NCBI GenBank assembly: GCA_023416695.1
Contig: JAEZGY010000043.1
Coordinates: 1-21,575 of the forward strand
From: Bacillota bacterium
GTDB taxonomy: Bacteria; Bacillota; Clostridia; Lachnospirales; Lachnospiraceae
Direction of reading: 5' to 3'
Length of the DNA: 21,575 nt
Shown here: positions 1 through 7,040 of the stretch, in pieces
Layout: each line of letters starts with the position of its first letter
Numbering within the stretch: the first letter of the stretch is position 1
Notes under the pieces: generated by a model
What the model was told of the DNA's origin: nothing
The model's input: the letters and a program-made list of their open reading frames with translations, nothing else
Databases searched by the model: none
Made by a program: the position numbers and the translations under genes

Positions 1-290
1 ATGCAAGCAAGATATCCTTGGATAAAATTGCTCGAAATATGTATCTTAGTCCTGTCTACATATCAAAAATCTTTAAAGAGGAGACTGGGGAATCTCCAAT
101 CAATTACTTAATAAAAATACGGTTAGAGAAGGCAAAAGATATTCTGGTAAGTGGTAAGGGTGGTAGCATTAAGACCATTGCCAATAGTGTGGGATACGAT
201 GATGTCTATCATTTTAGCAAATTATTTAAGAAACGCTATGGAATATCACCTTTATACTACCGAGAAAGAAAAGGTAAAGTCAATGCCTAA
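1..290 (+). CDS. AraC/YesN-type transcriptional regulator, C-terminal DNA-binding domain (5' end outside window)
   Basis: The reading frame is open from the window edge (first full codon at base 3), so only the last 95 or so residues are present. They form a complete AraC-type double helix-turn-helix. The first helix pair contains YLSPVYISKIFKEETG and the second contains SIKTIANSVGYDDVYHFSKLFKKRYG, followed by the usual SPxxYR ending. In this family the domain binds promoter DNA. The missing N-terminal part could be a response-regulator receiver (YesN type), a sensor or a sugar-binding domain, and this cannot be decided here. A TTG codon at 18 is not a credible start because coding similarity continues upstream of it. 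A terminator follows directly after the stop codon, so this gene ends its transcription unit. Confidence 0.9.
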   Translation, partial: ASKISLDKIARNMYLSPVYISKIFKEETGESPINYLIKIRLEKAKDILVSGKGGSIKTIANSVGYDDVYHFSKLFKKRYGISPLYYRERKGKVNA

Positions 291-334
291 AGAAGAGATC
301 TTGTACAGATTTGTGCAAGGTCTCTTCTTTTTAG
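290..334 (+). terminator. Rho-independent terminator after AraC-type gene
   Basis: A 14-bp stem (AAGAAGAGATCTTG pairing with CAAGGTCTCTTCTT, one G-U pair) has a loop of about 12 bases and ends in a T-run. It overlaps the stop codon of the regulator gene. Confidence 0.85.
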
Positions 335-549
335 TGTTATATCATAAAACTTCAAGGTATCAGACATAAAGATGTCGTTACTAACATATGATAGATGGTA
401 TAGGGTAATCGATTAGTACATTAGGTAATGTCACGAAAAATGGTGTATAAATAATAATAAAATTGTGAAATAATATTCAATTAGTTGTGATAAACTTAAA
501 TTGATAAAAATCGATAAATTTATTGTATAGATGAGAGGCGTTTTGACCC

Positions 550-1365
550 ATGGACTTTTATGAGGCAATATATTGCAAGGGCTGGACGAAATCTTTTTTA
601 ATGGACGAGCTACAGCCTGATATGGAAGGGAAAATCATTAATTATACAAAATATTTTAGGGGAATGAATCCTGAACAGAAAGATAATTTTGCTATTATTC
701 GTTATAAAGATATGAAAAGAAAACATAGGGAGTTGTTTTCCTGCAAAGCTCCTTATTATTTGATTATATATATGAATGATTTGCAAAAACAGCTTATGAA
801 TGCTGGTTATCTAATGGGACAATTAGCCCTTTATTTAATGACGAAAGAAATTGGTTCTTGTATTCTTGGTGTTGAAAAAATAAAAAAACTAGGGGATTCC
901 AATGCACTAGATCAGGCCGTCATACTTTCCCAGGTTGACAATAAGGAGAATGTAGGTTGGATGGCGATTATGGCTTTTGGTAAACCAGAACATCGTCTAA
1001 GACTATATCCTAAATCCGTTAACAAACTGTTCGTGGAAAAGAAATGTATATATAAGAGCAATACGGAGTCCAATATAGGAGTAATCCTTTCTGCGTCTGC
1101 CCATGTACCTTCCAAATTATTTTTTAGTCCATTCCGCTATGTAGTCAGTGACAATAGGGTCCACATTTACTCGAAGAATGAAGCCATGATGACCAGCTAT
1201 CAACGAAGTTTGGTAATTCTCGAATGTGGTATATTGCTGGCGTATCTTGGCATGAAAGCAGAAGAGTTGTGGATGACCATGAACATAAAACAGGTTCAAC
1301 GTCTGGCGGAAAAAGAGCTAGCGCATTTTCAATATTTAGTTAGTCTAGTCTTTGAAAATCAGTAA
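550..1365 (+). CDS. Nitroreductase-like protein (TM1586 type), degenerate FMN site
   Basis: The 271-residue protein follows the layout of the two-lobed nitroreductase family typified by TM1586. It has an N-terminal FYEAI segment, a central APYYLIIY, then NAGYLMGQLALYL and GSCILG, a MAFGKPE segment near residue 150, and a second lobe ending in a helix-rich tail. Family members bind FMN and reduce nitro or quinone compounds. Two parts that normally contact flavin are altered. The Arg-Ser-(Ile/Val)-Arg motif after FYEAI reads CKGWTKSF, and the usual ARLAPSAxNxQPW segment reads SAHVPSKLFFSPF. The protein may therefore bind flavin poorly or have a non-enzymatic role. The ATG at 550 has AGAGGCG about 10 bases upstream. 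It stands alone, with a tRNA gene downstream and a terminator upstream. Confidence 0.7.
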   Translation: MDFYEAIYCKGWTKSFLMDELQPDMEGKIINYTKYFRGMNPEQKDNFAIIRYKDMKRKHRELFSCKAPYYLIIYMNDLQKQLMNAGYLMGQLALYLMTKEIGSCILGVEKIKKLGDSNALDQAVILSQVDNKENVGWMAIMAFGKPEHRLRLYPKSVNKLFVEKKCIYKSNTESNIGVILSASAHVPSKLFFSPFRYVVSDNRVHIYSKNEAMMTSYQRSLVILECGILLAYLGMKAEELWMTMNIKQVQRLAEKELAHFQYLVSLVFENQ

Positions 1366-1412
1366 TTCGTCTAATTGTATATATAATTTACAAAAAACAT
1401 TACAATTTTATG

Positions 1413-1441
1413 TTGACAAGAGGCTATTTTTGTAGTATAGT
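1413..1441 (+). promoter_or_regulatory. Promoter of first tRNA-Gly gene
   Basis: A consensus -35 TTGACA (1413-1418) is followed after 17 bases by TATAGT (1436-1441). Transcription would begin near 1448, about 25 bases before the mature tRNA. The second tRNA-Gly has a comparable promoter with consensus TTGACA. Confidence 0.75.
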
Positions 1442-1472
1442 ATTACTTGTCTCTGACAGACAACTAAAAAAC

Positions 1473-1544
1473 GCGCGAGTGGCTCAGTGGTGGAGTATCG
1501 CCTTGCCAAGGCGAGGGTCGCGGGTTCGAATCCCGTCTCGCGCT
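1473..1544 (+). tRNA. tRNA-Gly (anticodon GCC), copy 1
   Basis: This is a 72-base cloverleaf. The acceptor GCGCGAG pairs with CTCGCGC and the discriminator base is T. The D arm is GGCTC..., the anticodon stem TCGCC/GGCGA carries the loop TTGCCAA (anticodon GCC), and the T arm GCGGG/CCCGT carries the loop TTCGAAT. CCA is not encoded. It is identical over its whole length to the copy at 20407-20478 and has its own promoter and terminator. Confidence 0.97.
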
Positions 1545-1555
1545 TACTTGATTAT

Positions 1556-1597
1556 AAGCTTCAAGTCCTTATTTATAAGGGCTTGAAGCTTTTTTCT
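1556..1597 (+). terminator. Terminator of first tRNA-Gly gene
   Basis: A 15-bp stem (AAGCTTCAAGTCCTT with AAGGGCTTGAAGCTT, one G-U pair) and a 6-base loop ATTTAT are followed by a T-run. It differs from the double hairpin found after the second tRNA-Gly copy. Confidence 0.9.
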
Positions 1598-1991
1598 TGT
1601 ATAAAAATAGCTGTTGTCAAACGACCTTGTTTGCTGTCAGTTTTATAAGGGATTCATGTTTCTTTTCTCTGTTACGAGCCATATTTACCTCTTTTCTGCG
1701 CCTGTACTTACGCATAATGAAGTTTGTGACAAATCAAAAACCTGACGGATGAAAGCTATTTCCACCCTTACCACGTTCCTTTGATTATAGTTTATAGTTA
1801 AAACTGAGCACGTGCCAATATATTTAAATCACAGACACCTCGTGATTATTACTCCTATGGATACAGTAGTGTAGAAATTCACTTTTACAAAGATTGACTT
1901 CCTTTTTATAGAAATGTATAATTATAGAAATTATAAAAGATTTTATTTTCTTTATATTAAGAATATTAAGTCTATATTGGGGGGGGAAGTT
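1598..1991. other. Gene-poor stretch after tRNA-Gly copy 1, with a possible coding remnant
   Basis: No convincing gene is present. On the minus strand, bases 1617-1682 encode a 21-residue frame beginning MARNREKKHE, with AGAGGT five bases before its ATG. The same frame extends upstream through a basic stretch (MRKYRRRKE). It looks more like the remnant of a longer gene than a functional one, and I do not recognise its family. The rest is AT-rich without clear repeats. Confidence 0.35.
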
Positions 1992-2510
1992 GTGAGAAGA
2001 ATAAGAGCTGCATTCCTTTTAGTTACATTATGTTTATGTTTTACATCGTGTCAAAAAACTTATCAAACCCCGAAGGGTGTAAAAACCTATCAGAAACCAA
2101 TTGATATAATATATATTTACCATGAAGCTTTTGGACAACGTTATCCAGAATATAAAATAGATTTAAGAAATAAAAAGTTTTGGGAGTTTACATCAGATGG
2201 TTACGAGAACTTTATTTCTCGTGATCCTTCATCCAAAAATGAAGGTTTTACTTTCGTTTGTAACTTAGACGATGATAAAATTGAGACATTTATTCTTGAT
2301 TCTTCAAGGTATGGATTTACTAAATGGAAAAAATCTTATAATAATAGTAATATATTAGATGGGCATCAGTGGGGAATAACAATCGTGTTTTCAGATTCCC
2401 AGAAAAAAGAAATAATAGGTAGCAATAAATACCCTGAAACATGGAATGATATGTATGATACTTTCGAAAAATTAACAGGCAAAAATGTTCTTTTAATAAA
2501 AGATGAATAA
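1992..2510 (+). CDS. Small predicted lipoprotein, unknown function
   Basis: The start is taken as GTG at 1992, because a G-rich ribosome binding site (GGGGGGAAG) lies just upstream and the protein then begins with a typical lipoprotein signal: MRRIRA, a hydrophobic stretch, and CFTSC with the lipidated cysteine at residue 20. The lipobox has Phe rather than Leu at -3, so it is slightly off consensus. An upstream in-frame ATG at 1914 would add 26 Tyr/Lys-rich residues and hide the signal. The mature part of about 150 residues is rich in aromatic and charged residues and matches no family I recognise. It lies alone between a full tRNA-Gly and a partial copy of the tRNA 3' end, so it may be cargo of a small inserted segment. 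Confidence 0.65.
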   Translation: MRRIRAAFLLVTLCLCFTSCQKTYQTPKGVKTYQKPIDIIYIYHEAFGQRYPEYKIDLRNKKFWEFTSDGYENFISRDPSSKNEGFTFVCNLDDDKIETFILDSSRYGFTKWKKSYNNSNILDGHQWGITIVFSDSQKKEIIGSNKYPETWNDMYDTFEKLTGKNVLLIKDE

Positions 2511-2596
2511 TGCTACTGCAAAGTTTTTCCTTTGTGTGCAGATAAATAACTGAAACCGCAAACATTCTATTTATCAGTATTATTGTGTGCGGAGAC

Positions 2597-2621
2597 GGCT
2601 TCGCATCCTGTCTCGCGCTCT
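2597..2621 (+). repeat. Partial copy of tRNA-Gly 3' end (possible attachment-site scar)
   Basis: The sequence TTCGCATCCTGTCTCGCGCT matches the T loop, T stem and acceptor 3' strand of both tRNA-Gly genes with two differences, and the match to copy 2 continues through the next bases (CT). The 5' two thirds of a tRNA are absent. Such 3'-end duplications are typical scars of elements that integrate into tRNA genes. Confidence 0.65.
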
Positions 2622-2630
2622 CAGAAAAAC

Positions 2631-2690
2631 AAAAAGGATATCCGGATGGATATCCTTTTTCGTTCTTCGAGTCCAATTCTGGACTTGAAG
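2631..2690. terminator. Double hairpin, bidirectional terminator
   Basis: The first hairpin (2631-2660) is a perfect 13-bp stem, AAAAAGGATATCC with GGATATCCTTTTT and loop GGAT, which has T-runs in both directions. The second (2665-2690) pairs CTTCGAGTCC with GGACTTGAAG. It lies between the plus-strand lipoprotein and the convergent minus-strand HD-GYP gene and can serve both. The two-hairpin layout resembles the one after tRNA-Gly copy 2. Confidence 0.8.
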
Positions 2691-2717
2691 GTTCCTATGT
2701 ATTCATAAGCTTTCTAT

Positions 2718-3761
2718 TTAGCTAAGTATTTCACTGATAAAAGTAGTTCTCTCCACACCCAGATCCACTATTTTCGGGTCGGAAAGTGGTTTATTAAATC
2801 GATTGTAGAATACGCTCACTACCGGACGTGGTCCAAAATTTTTCCTTACGTTTGAAATGATTCCTACCTCTCCAGTTGTAAGTCGGACCATTGTGCCCAA
2901 AGGATAGAGAGTTATATTTCCAACAAAATAATCAACAATCTCTTTTTCGAAATAAATATTACTGCTTCCATAGATATATTCCATTGCCTCGTAAGGCTGC
3001 ATATGTTCATAAAATATCTGTGAGCTTACTGCACTGCAGATGCCGACAATACGTGATCCTATAGGTATGTCTTTTCCTTTCAGCTGATTAGGATATCCAG
3101 AGCCATCCCAGTTTTCCTGATGATGAAGGATAATCTCAGCAATGTTTCTAGGGATATTATGCTGAATTGCAAAATAGTATCCGTATAACGGGTGTTCCTT
3201 CCATAGAAGCTGTTCCTGAGGTTTTAAATGCTTGCATCCCAACAAAAATGGCATTTCTAGACATCCAATATGATGAAGGAGTCCCCCTACCATAATGTTA
3301 TACATTTCGTTATGTAGTTTCATTACTCCTGCAACAAGTCCTGCAAAGACAGAGGTGAGTACAGAATAGCGATATAGATCACCGTTCTTTAATATTTTCA
3401 TTTGTAAACAAAAATCCAGTAATTCATCATTTTTACATATTTGGTCTGCTGTTTTTCTCACCATCTGTGAAACCTCAACCATGGCATCACTCAAATTGCC
3501 CTCAGGTTTATCGGAAGAGTATTTTTTAATTATATGGTCGTAAGTCTCCTTTAAGTATATAGCCATTTGTTGATTTGGCTTTACGAATAGAGTATATGTA
3601 TCGGCTATTTCTACTTCAGTTATACCGCTATCAGCAAGCTTTTTAATCATAAAGTTAGTCAGAACGGTACCATATGTTAATAGAATCATATGATTGTCCA
3701 GTGAATACACTGGTTTTTCCAAAACCATTCCTGCTGTTACCTCTGTAATTTTTTTAGTCAA
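2718..3761 (-). CDS. HD-GYP domain protein with degenerate active site
   Basis: The 347-residue protein starts at TTG, supported by AAGGGG eight bases upstream. Residues 1-60 resemble the DUF3391-like N-terminal module (AGMVLEKPVY, GTVLTNFMIKKLADSGI). Residues 115-260 are an HD-GYP domain, the c-di-GMP phosphodiesterase fold, with HHQENWDGSGYP at 213-224 and IPIGSRIVGI near 232. Several metal-site positions are changed. The HD pair reads HH (163-164) and the following GK reads GC. The early histidine of the domain is Tyr132, and the late aspartate of the usual AD motif is replaced (CSAVSS). H190 and the HH of 213-214 remain. It probably binds c-di-GMP or a partner rather than hydrolysing it, although an unusual metal site cannot be excluded. 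It is monocistronic. Confidence 0.85.
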   Translation of the reverse strand: MTKKITEVTAGMVLEKPVYSLDNHMILLTYGTVLTNFMIKKLADSGITEVEIADTYTLFVKPNQQMAIYLKETYDHIIKKYSSDKPEGNLSDAMVEVSQMVRKTADQICKNDELLDFCLQMKILKNGDLYRYSVLTSVFAGLVAGVMKLHNEMYNIMVGGLLHHIGCLEMPFLLGCKHLKPQEQLLWKEHPLYGYYFAIQHNIPRNIAEIILHHQENWDGSGYPNQLKGKDIPIGSRIVGICSAVSSQIFYEHMQPYEAMEYIYGSSNIYFEKEIVDYFVGNITLYPLGTMVRLTTGEVGIISNVRKNFGPRPVVSVFYNRFNKPLSDPKIVDLGVERTTFISEILS

Positions 3762-4237
3762 ATTTTCAACCCCTTATCTTAGTATTGATAACATATACTA
3801 AATATTGTATTTCTATTTTGCATTGTATCCTTTTTATGTGTTTCCTTTATCACATTATTACTATATTTATCACTGTATAGTTTAATATATTATTATCTAT
3901 TCTTACCGTTGTAATTACTTGTCTAATATAATACATATTAGCACTTTTATGAAGAATTATCAATAATTTCCATATAAATTATTTATAAGGTAAACTTCTA
4001 TAAATTTCTCTAATTTAGTTTTTGAAGACTTTTTAGCTCATTTAGATCAGATGATCTGTATTGTCTCAATATATGGGCAAATGTTATTGAATGATGTTGT
4101 AATAGAAGTATAAAATGATATACTTAAGAAGGAATTGTTTTCAACTGTAATGAATCGTAATGTTATCTTTTAGCGAATTTGGGTTATGATGCAGACATGC
4201 GAAATAATAAATATTTTGAGGAAAGGAGGATATTGAA
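3762..4237. other. AT-rich intergenic region between divergent genes
   Basis: This 476-base stretch separates the minus-strand HD-GYP gene from the plus-strand leader and acetyltransferase. It must hold both promoters. Apart from the candidate promoter at 4087-4114, I see no gene, clear repeat or structured RNA in it. Confidence 0.5.
4087..4114 (+). promoter_or_regulatory. Candidate promoter for leader peptide and acetyltransferase
   Basis: TTGAAT (4087-4092) and TATAAA (4109-4114) are spaced by 16 bases. The region is very AT-rich, so such matches occur by chance. If real, the transcript has a leader of about 185 bases. Confidence 0.35.
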
Positions 4238-4279
4238 ATGATAATAAATAATATAGTGTGGAGGGTTCTATATTGGTAA
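4238..4279 (+). CDS. Putative 13-residue leader peptide upstream of acetyltransferase
   Basis: ATG at 4238 is preceded by AAAGGAGG, one of the strongest ribosome binding sites in the window, and opens a frame of only 13 codons (MIINNIVWRVLYW) that stops 25 bases before the acetyltransferase start. The 3' part of the frame lies in a hairpin (4260-4267 pairing with 4278-4285), which ends just before the acetyltransferase ribosome binding site. A translating ribosome would melt this hairpin. This layout fits a regulatory leader or translational coupling. A decayed gene start is the alternative. Confidence 0.45.
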   Translation: MIINNIVWRVLYW

Positions 4280-4304
4280 TCCTTCAAAAAAAGGAGAGGA
4301 TACG

Positions 4305-4841
4305 ATGTTTTTTCATGAGATTGAAACAGAACGGTTACTATTGAAAAATATCTCTTATGAGGATAGGGAGTTTATTTTAAAGGAATTTTCTGACGATAGT
4401 ATAAATAAATACTTATTTGATGTGGAACCATTAAACAGCCTAGAAGAAGCTGATGAAATCATTGGCTTTTATTTAGAGCCAGAACCCCGCAGGCAACACC
4501 GTTGGATATTGACATTAAAAAATAATGGAGAAAAAGTTGGTACATGCGGTTTTCATTGCTGGGACGAAATCCAAAAGTGTGTTGATATTGGGTATGACCT
4601 CCAAGAAGAATATTGGGGACAGGGACTTATGAGTGAAGCAGTTAGTGCGGTTTTAGATTTTGCCAAAAATAAAATGCAGGTTAGACAGATTAGAGCACAT
4701 ATTTATGTGGATAATGTTAACTCTATCAGACTAGTTGAAAGATTTAATTTTAGTTTTAAGGGTGAAACGGAAATATGCCTATTTAGAAACAATGAATATC
4801 TACATCATATATATACTTTAGATGACTTGTCATCAAAATAG
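4305..4841 (+). CDS. GNAT family N-acetyltransferase (RimJ/RimL type)
   Basis: The 178-residue protein is a full-length acetyltransferase of the RimJ/RimL-like branch, which transfers acetyl groups from acetyl-CoA to protein N-termini, amino acids or drugs. It opens with IETERLLLKN, has the central WILTLKNNGEKVGTCGF strand pair, and the acetyl-CoA loop EEYWGQGLMSEAV at residues 101-113. The C-terminal DNVNSIRLVERFNF motif (136-149) is the usual N-x-x-S-x-x-L helix. The ATG has AAGGAGAGG 5-8 bases upstream. The substrate cannot be told from sequence. A leader peptide directly upstream hints at inducible expression, and a terminator follows at 4888. Confidence 0.88.
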   Translation: MFFHEIETERLLLKNISYEDREFILKEFSDDSINKYLFDVEPLNSLEEADEIIGFYLEPEPRRQHRWILTLKNNGEKVGTCGFHCWDEIQKCVDIGYDLQEEYWGQGLMSEAVSAVLDFAKNKMQVRQIRAHIYVDNVNSIRLVERFNFSFKGETEICLFRNNEYLHHIYTLDDLSSK

Positions 4842-4887
4842 GAGTCCTAATAGGTTACATATTTGAATGTTTTGAGTAGTCTTTTAA

Positions 4888-4929
4888 GAGCACCAAATCC
4901 TTATAGAATAAGGGTTTGGTGCTCTTTTT
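4888..4929 (+). terminator. Terminator after acetyltransferase
   Basis: A 17-bp stem (GAGCACCAAATCCTTAT with ATAAGGGTTTGGTGCTC, one G-U pair) with a 3-base loop is followed by TTTTT. Confidence 0.92.
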
Positions 4930-5070
4930 ATCTTGTATTAAGTATGAAACACCTGATATCTAGATAATCCACAGATAGAGCTACCTTCAAGTAGTGGAAT
5001 GTATAAAAACAAAAATAATGCAAATACATAATAAGTAAAACTGGAGTGATTCGTAAGGAGTAGTAAGAAA

Positions 5071-5898
5071 ATGCAGCAAATCAATTGCTTGAATCTATGT
5101 GAGATTCTATCCTATTTAGAGAAGAAAAGAAGTATGCAGGAAATATTAAAAGAAGCAATGAAACTGGCTCAGTATAATTCATGCAAACGGCTATACGTGG
5201 GTTCCTCATTCTGTGGAAAATATTTTTTGCAACAGTCTGATAAAACATTAATAGAACTGTCGGAACTATGCTGCCATGAGGATATTAAAGTCACTCTAGT
5301 GCTACCAACCTTTTCAGAGGGAGATTTGGAGTCCGGAAAACGTAAAATAGGGCAGATTATAGAGTGCTGTAAGGATGCCATAGATGAAATAACAGTAAAT
5401 GACTTTGGAATGCTACCTTATGTAAAAGAGAATTATAATAAGGCAGTCAACTTAGGCAGATTATTCATGAAAGATTATCGTGATCCCCGTTATACTGAAT
5501 ATTTTCAGATTCCTGTAAAGCCTAAGATGTTTACCACGTATCTGAACAACGTATTGAAAGAATATGGAGTTAATTCCTGTGAGTTTGATTTAACTCATAA
5601 GATAATAGATTTTTCAGAAGTTCCTAAGGGCATTATTCCTGGCTTACATGTTCCCTACTGCTATCAGACAGTAGGAAGAATCTGCGAGTATGCCTCCATA
5701 TCAAAAGAAATTGCAAAGAAGTTCAGACCCAATGATTACTGTGATGAAAAGTGTATAGAGAATTATATAGAATACTCGTTACCGGATGAAAATCTAAAAT
5801 ATATTCGGTTTGGAAGAACAATTTATTTTAAGCACCCTGGCTATGAATTAAGAGGTCTTGGAGATTATCGATTGATTTATTTTCCAGTTGAACTGTAA
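5071..5898 (+). CDS. U32-related Fe-S protein, UbiV-like partner
   Basis: The 275-residue protein resembles the UbiV branch of the U32 family, which are TIM-barrel proteins that carry a [4Fe-4S] cluster and act with UbiU in oxygen-independent hydroxylation. The visible support is a strand followed by LYVGSSFC (Cys48, matching the UbiV segment around its first cluster cysteine), then TLVLPTF and VNDFGML. A C-terminal cysteine set follows: Cys205, then Cys224 and Cys228 spaced C-x3-C, with Cys197 as an extra candidate. UbiV uses the same arrangement of one early and three late cysteines. AAGGAG lies 10 bases before the ATG. It is followed after 32 bases by the UbiU-like gene, so the two are probably one operon. 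No ubiquinone genes are near and the substrate is unknown. It could alternatively be an unassigned U32-like family. Confidence 0.7.
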   Translation: MQQINCLNLCEILSYLEKKRSMQEILKEAMKLAQYNSCKRLYVGSSFCGKYFLQQSDKTLIELSELCCHEDIKVTLVLPTFSEGDLESGKRKIGQIIECCKDAIDEITVNDFGMLPYVKENYNKAVNLGRLFMKDYRDPRYTEYFQIPVKPKMFTTYLNNVLKEYGVNSCEFDLTHKIIDFSEVPKGIIPGLHVPYCYQTVGRICEYASISKEIAKKFRPNDYCDEKCIENYIEYSLPDENLKYIRFGRTIYFKHPGYELRGLGDYRLIYFPVEL

Positions 5899-5930
5899 TA
5901 AAAAGTGCTTTAAGAAGGAAGAGGTGTACT

Positions 5931-6887
5931 GTGAAGGCATTGGTTCCATTTAATAATCTAATAAATTATGAAGGGTATAAAAAATCCGGTGCAGGAGAGT
6001 TCTATATAGGATTCTATGACCCTCAGTGGCATAGGGTATTTGGCGATTTTGCGGATCTGAACCGACTGACGGGGTATAAGGAATCTGCCAATGCCAATAC
6101 CTTTGAGGAAGTTTTGGCCATAATAAAAGTAGTGAAGCAAGATAACTTGGCAATCTATGTCACCTTTAACTCCAGCATCTACAGTGAAGAACAGCTTATC
6201 TTTATGGAGCGGTATATGGAGCCGCTTTATGAAGCTGGAGCGGATGGAATCATTGTATCATGCCCAGAACTCATAGAAGTCGCCAAGAAATATCATCTGA
6301 ATGCAGTGATTAGCACTATTGCAGGGGTCTATAACAAAGATATCGCCAATTACTATAGGAAGCTTGGGGCAGCCCGCATTATCTTGCCACGTGATTTGAG
6401 CATGGAGGATATTGAGCAGATTGCTACCGGAATTCCAGATATGGAATATGAAGTATTCATGATGCGTAATGGATGTATTTATTCTGATTCTCAGTGCCTT
6501 GGTTTACATCGAAATGAGAAAAGTGCAATATGTGCAGCACTCCGTGATGCAGCCTGTAGCCTGACAAACTTAAAGGGTGACTTCCAATCATGGCATGACT
6601 TAGAACTAAATCATATGGTGTACCAAAAGAACTTTCATTCCTTTGCCTGTGGTCTATGTTCCATTTATCGTTTTGTAAGAATGGGAATTACTGCAGGAAA
6701 GATTGTTGGAAGAACCGATAATTACGAAGAAGTCTGTGAAGATATACGTTTAATATGTGAAAATGTTGCAATCGCTAGGTCATGTTCATCGGAAAAAGAA
6801 TATTTAGAAAAGATGCAGTTTCCTACAAAAACTACGATTATGTGTAAAATGGGAATGAACTGTTATTATCCAGAAGTTAGATTTTGA
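5931..6887 (+). CDS. U32 family Fe-S protein, UbiU-like
   Basis: The 318-residue protein starts at GTG with AGGAAGAGG six bases upstream. It has the barrel of U32 proteins (often annotated as peptidase or collagenase): FYIGFYD near 24, IYVTFN at 75-80, GADGIIVSCPE near 103-113, and ARIILPRDLS at 148-157. The [4Fe-4S] signature is GCIYSDSQC (Cys182 and Cys189, spaced C-x6-C as in E. coli UbiU), then Cys201 or Cys209, and Cys240/Cys243 in ACGLCSIYR. Related U32 enzymes (UbiU/UbiV, RlhA, TrhP) hydroxylate quinone precursors or RNA without O2, so peptidase activity is not implied. It sits next to a UbiV-like gene, which suggests a heterodimer. The 150 bases to the next gene contain a palindrome, so the exporter genes may be transcribed separately. 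Confidence 0.75.
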   Translation: MKALVPFNNLINYEGYKKSGAGEFYIGFYDPQWHRVFGDFADLNRLTGYKESANANTFEEVLAIIKVVKQDNLAIYVTFNSSIYSEEQLIFMERYMEPLYEAGADGIIVSCPELIEVAKKYHLNAVISTIAGVYNKDIANYYRKLGAARIILPRDLSMEDIEQIATGIPDMEYEVFMMRNGCIYSDSQCLGLHRNEKSAICAALRDAACSLTNLKGDFQSWHDLELNHMVYQKNFHSFACGLCSIYRFVRMGITAGKIVGRTDNYEEVCEDIRLICENVAIARSCSSEKEYLEKMQFPTKTTIMCKMGMNCYYPEVRF

Positions 6888-6973
6888 GTAATGAAAACCT
6901 TTAAAGTGGAATCTGAACGCAATATACCTTAACAGTGTAATGATATAGAGTAGAACCCACACTGGTCTTAAAA

Positions 6974-7016
6974 TTAATATAATAGCATAATTTTCCATTA
7001 TATGTTATTATATTAA
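6974..7016. promoter_or_regulatory. AT-rich palindrome upstream of ABC permease, possible operator
   Basis: Perfect 11-base arms TTAATATAATA (6974-6984) and TATTATATTAA (7006-7016) flank 21 bases. A TATAAT lies in the left arm (6978-6983), but no good -35 is seen 17 bases upstream. The position just before the permease ribosome binding site suits an operator or an mRNA hairpin. AT-rich chance symmetry is possible. Confidence 0.4.
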
Positions 7017-7040
7017 TATATTAAGGTGGGAGGGAAAGTA

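Noticed and set aside
2320..2676. 118-residue minus-strand frame
   Set aside because: It is antisense to the small lipoprotein gene and runs through the terminator hairpin.
6891..6932. 13-codon frame MKTFKVESERNIP between the U32 and permease genes, considered as a precursor peptide
   Set aside because: It has no ribosome binding site, and it is too short and lacks leader or core features.
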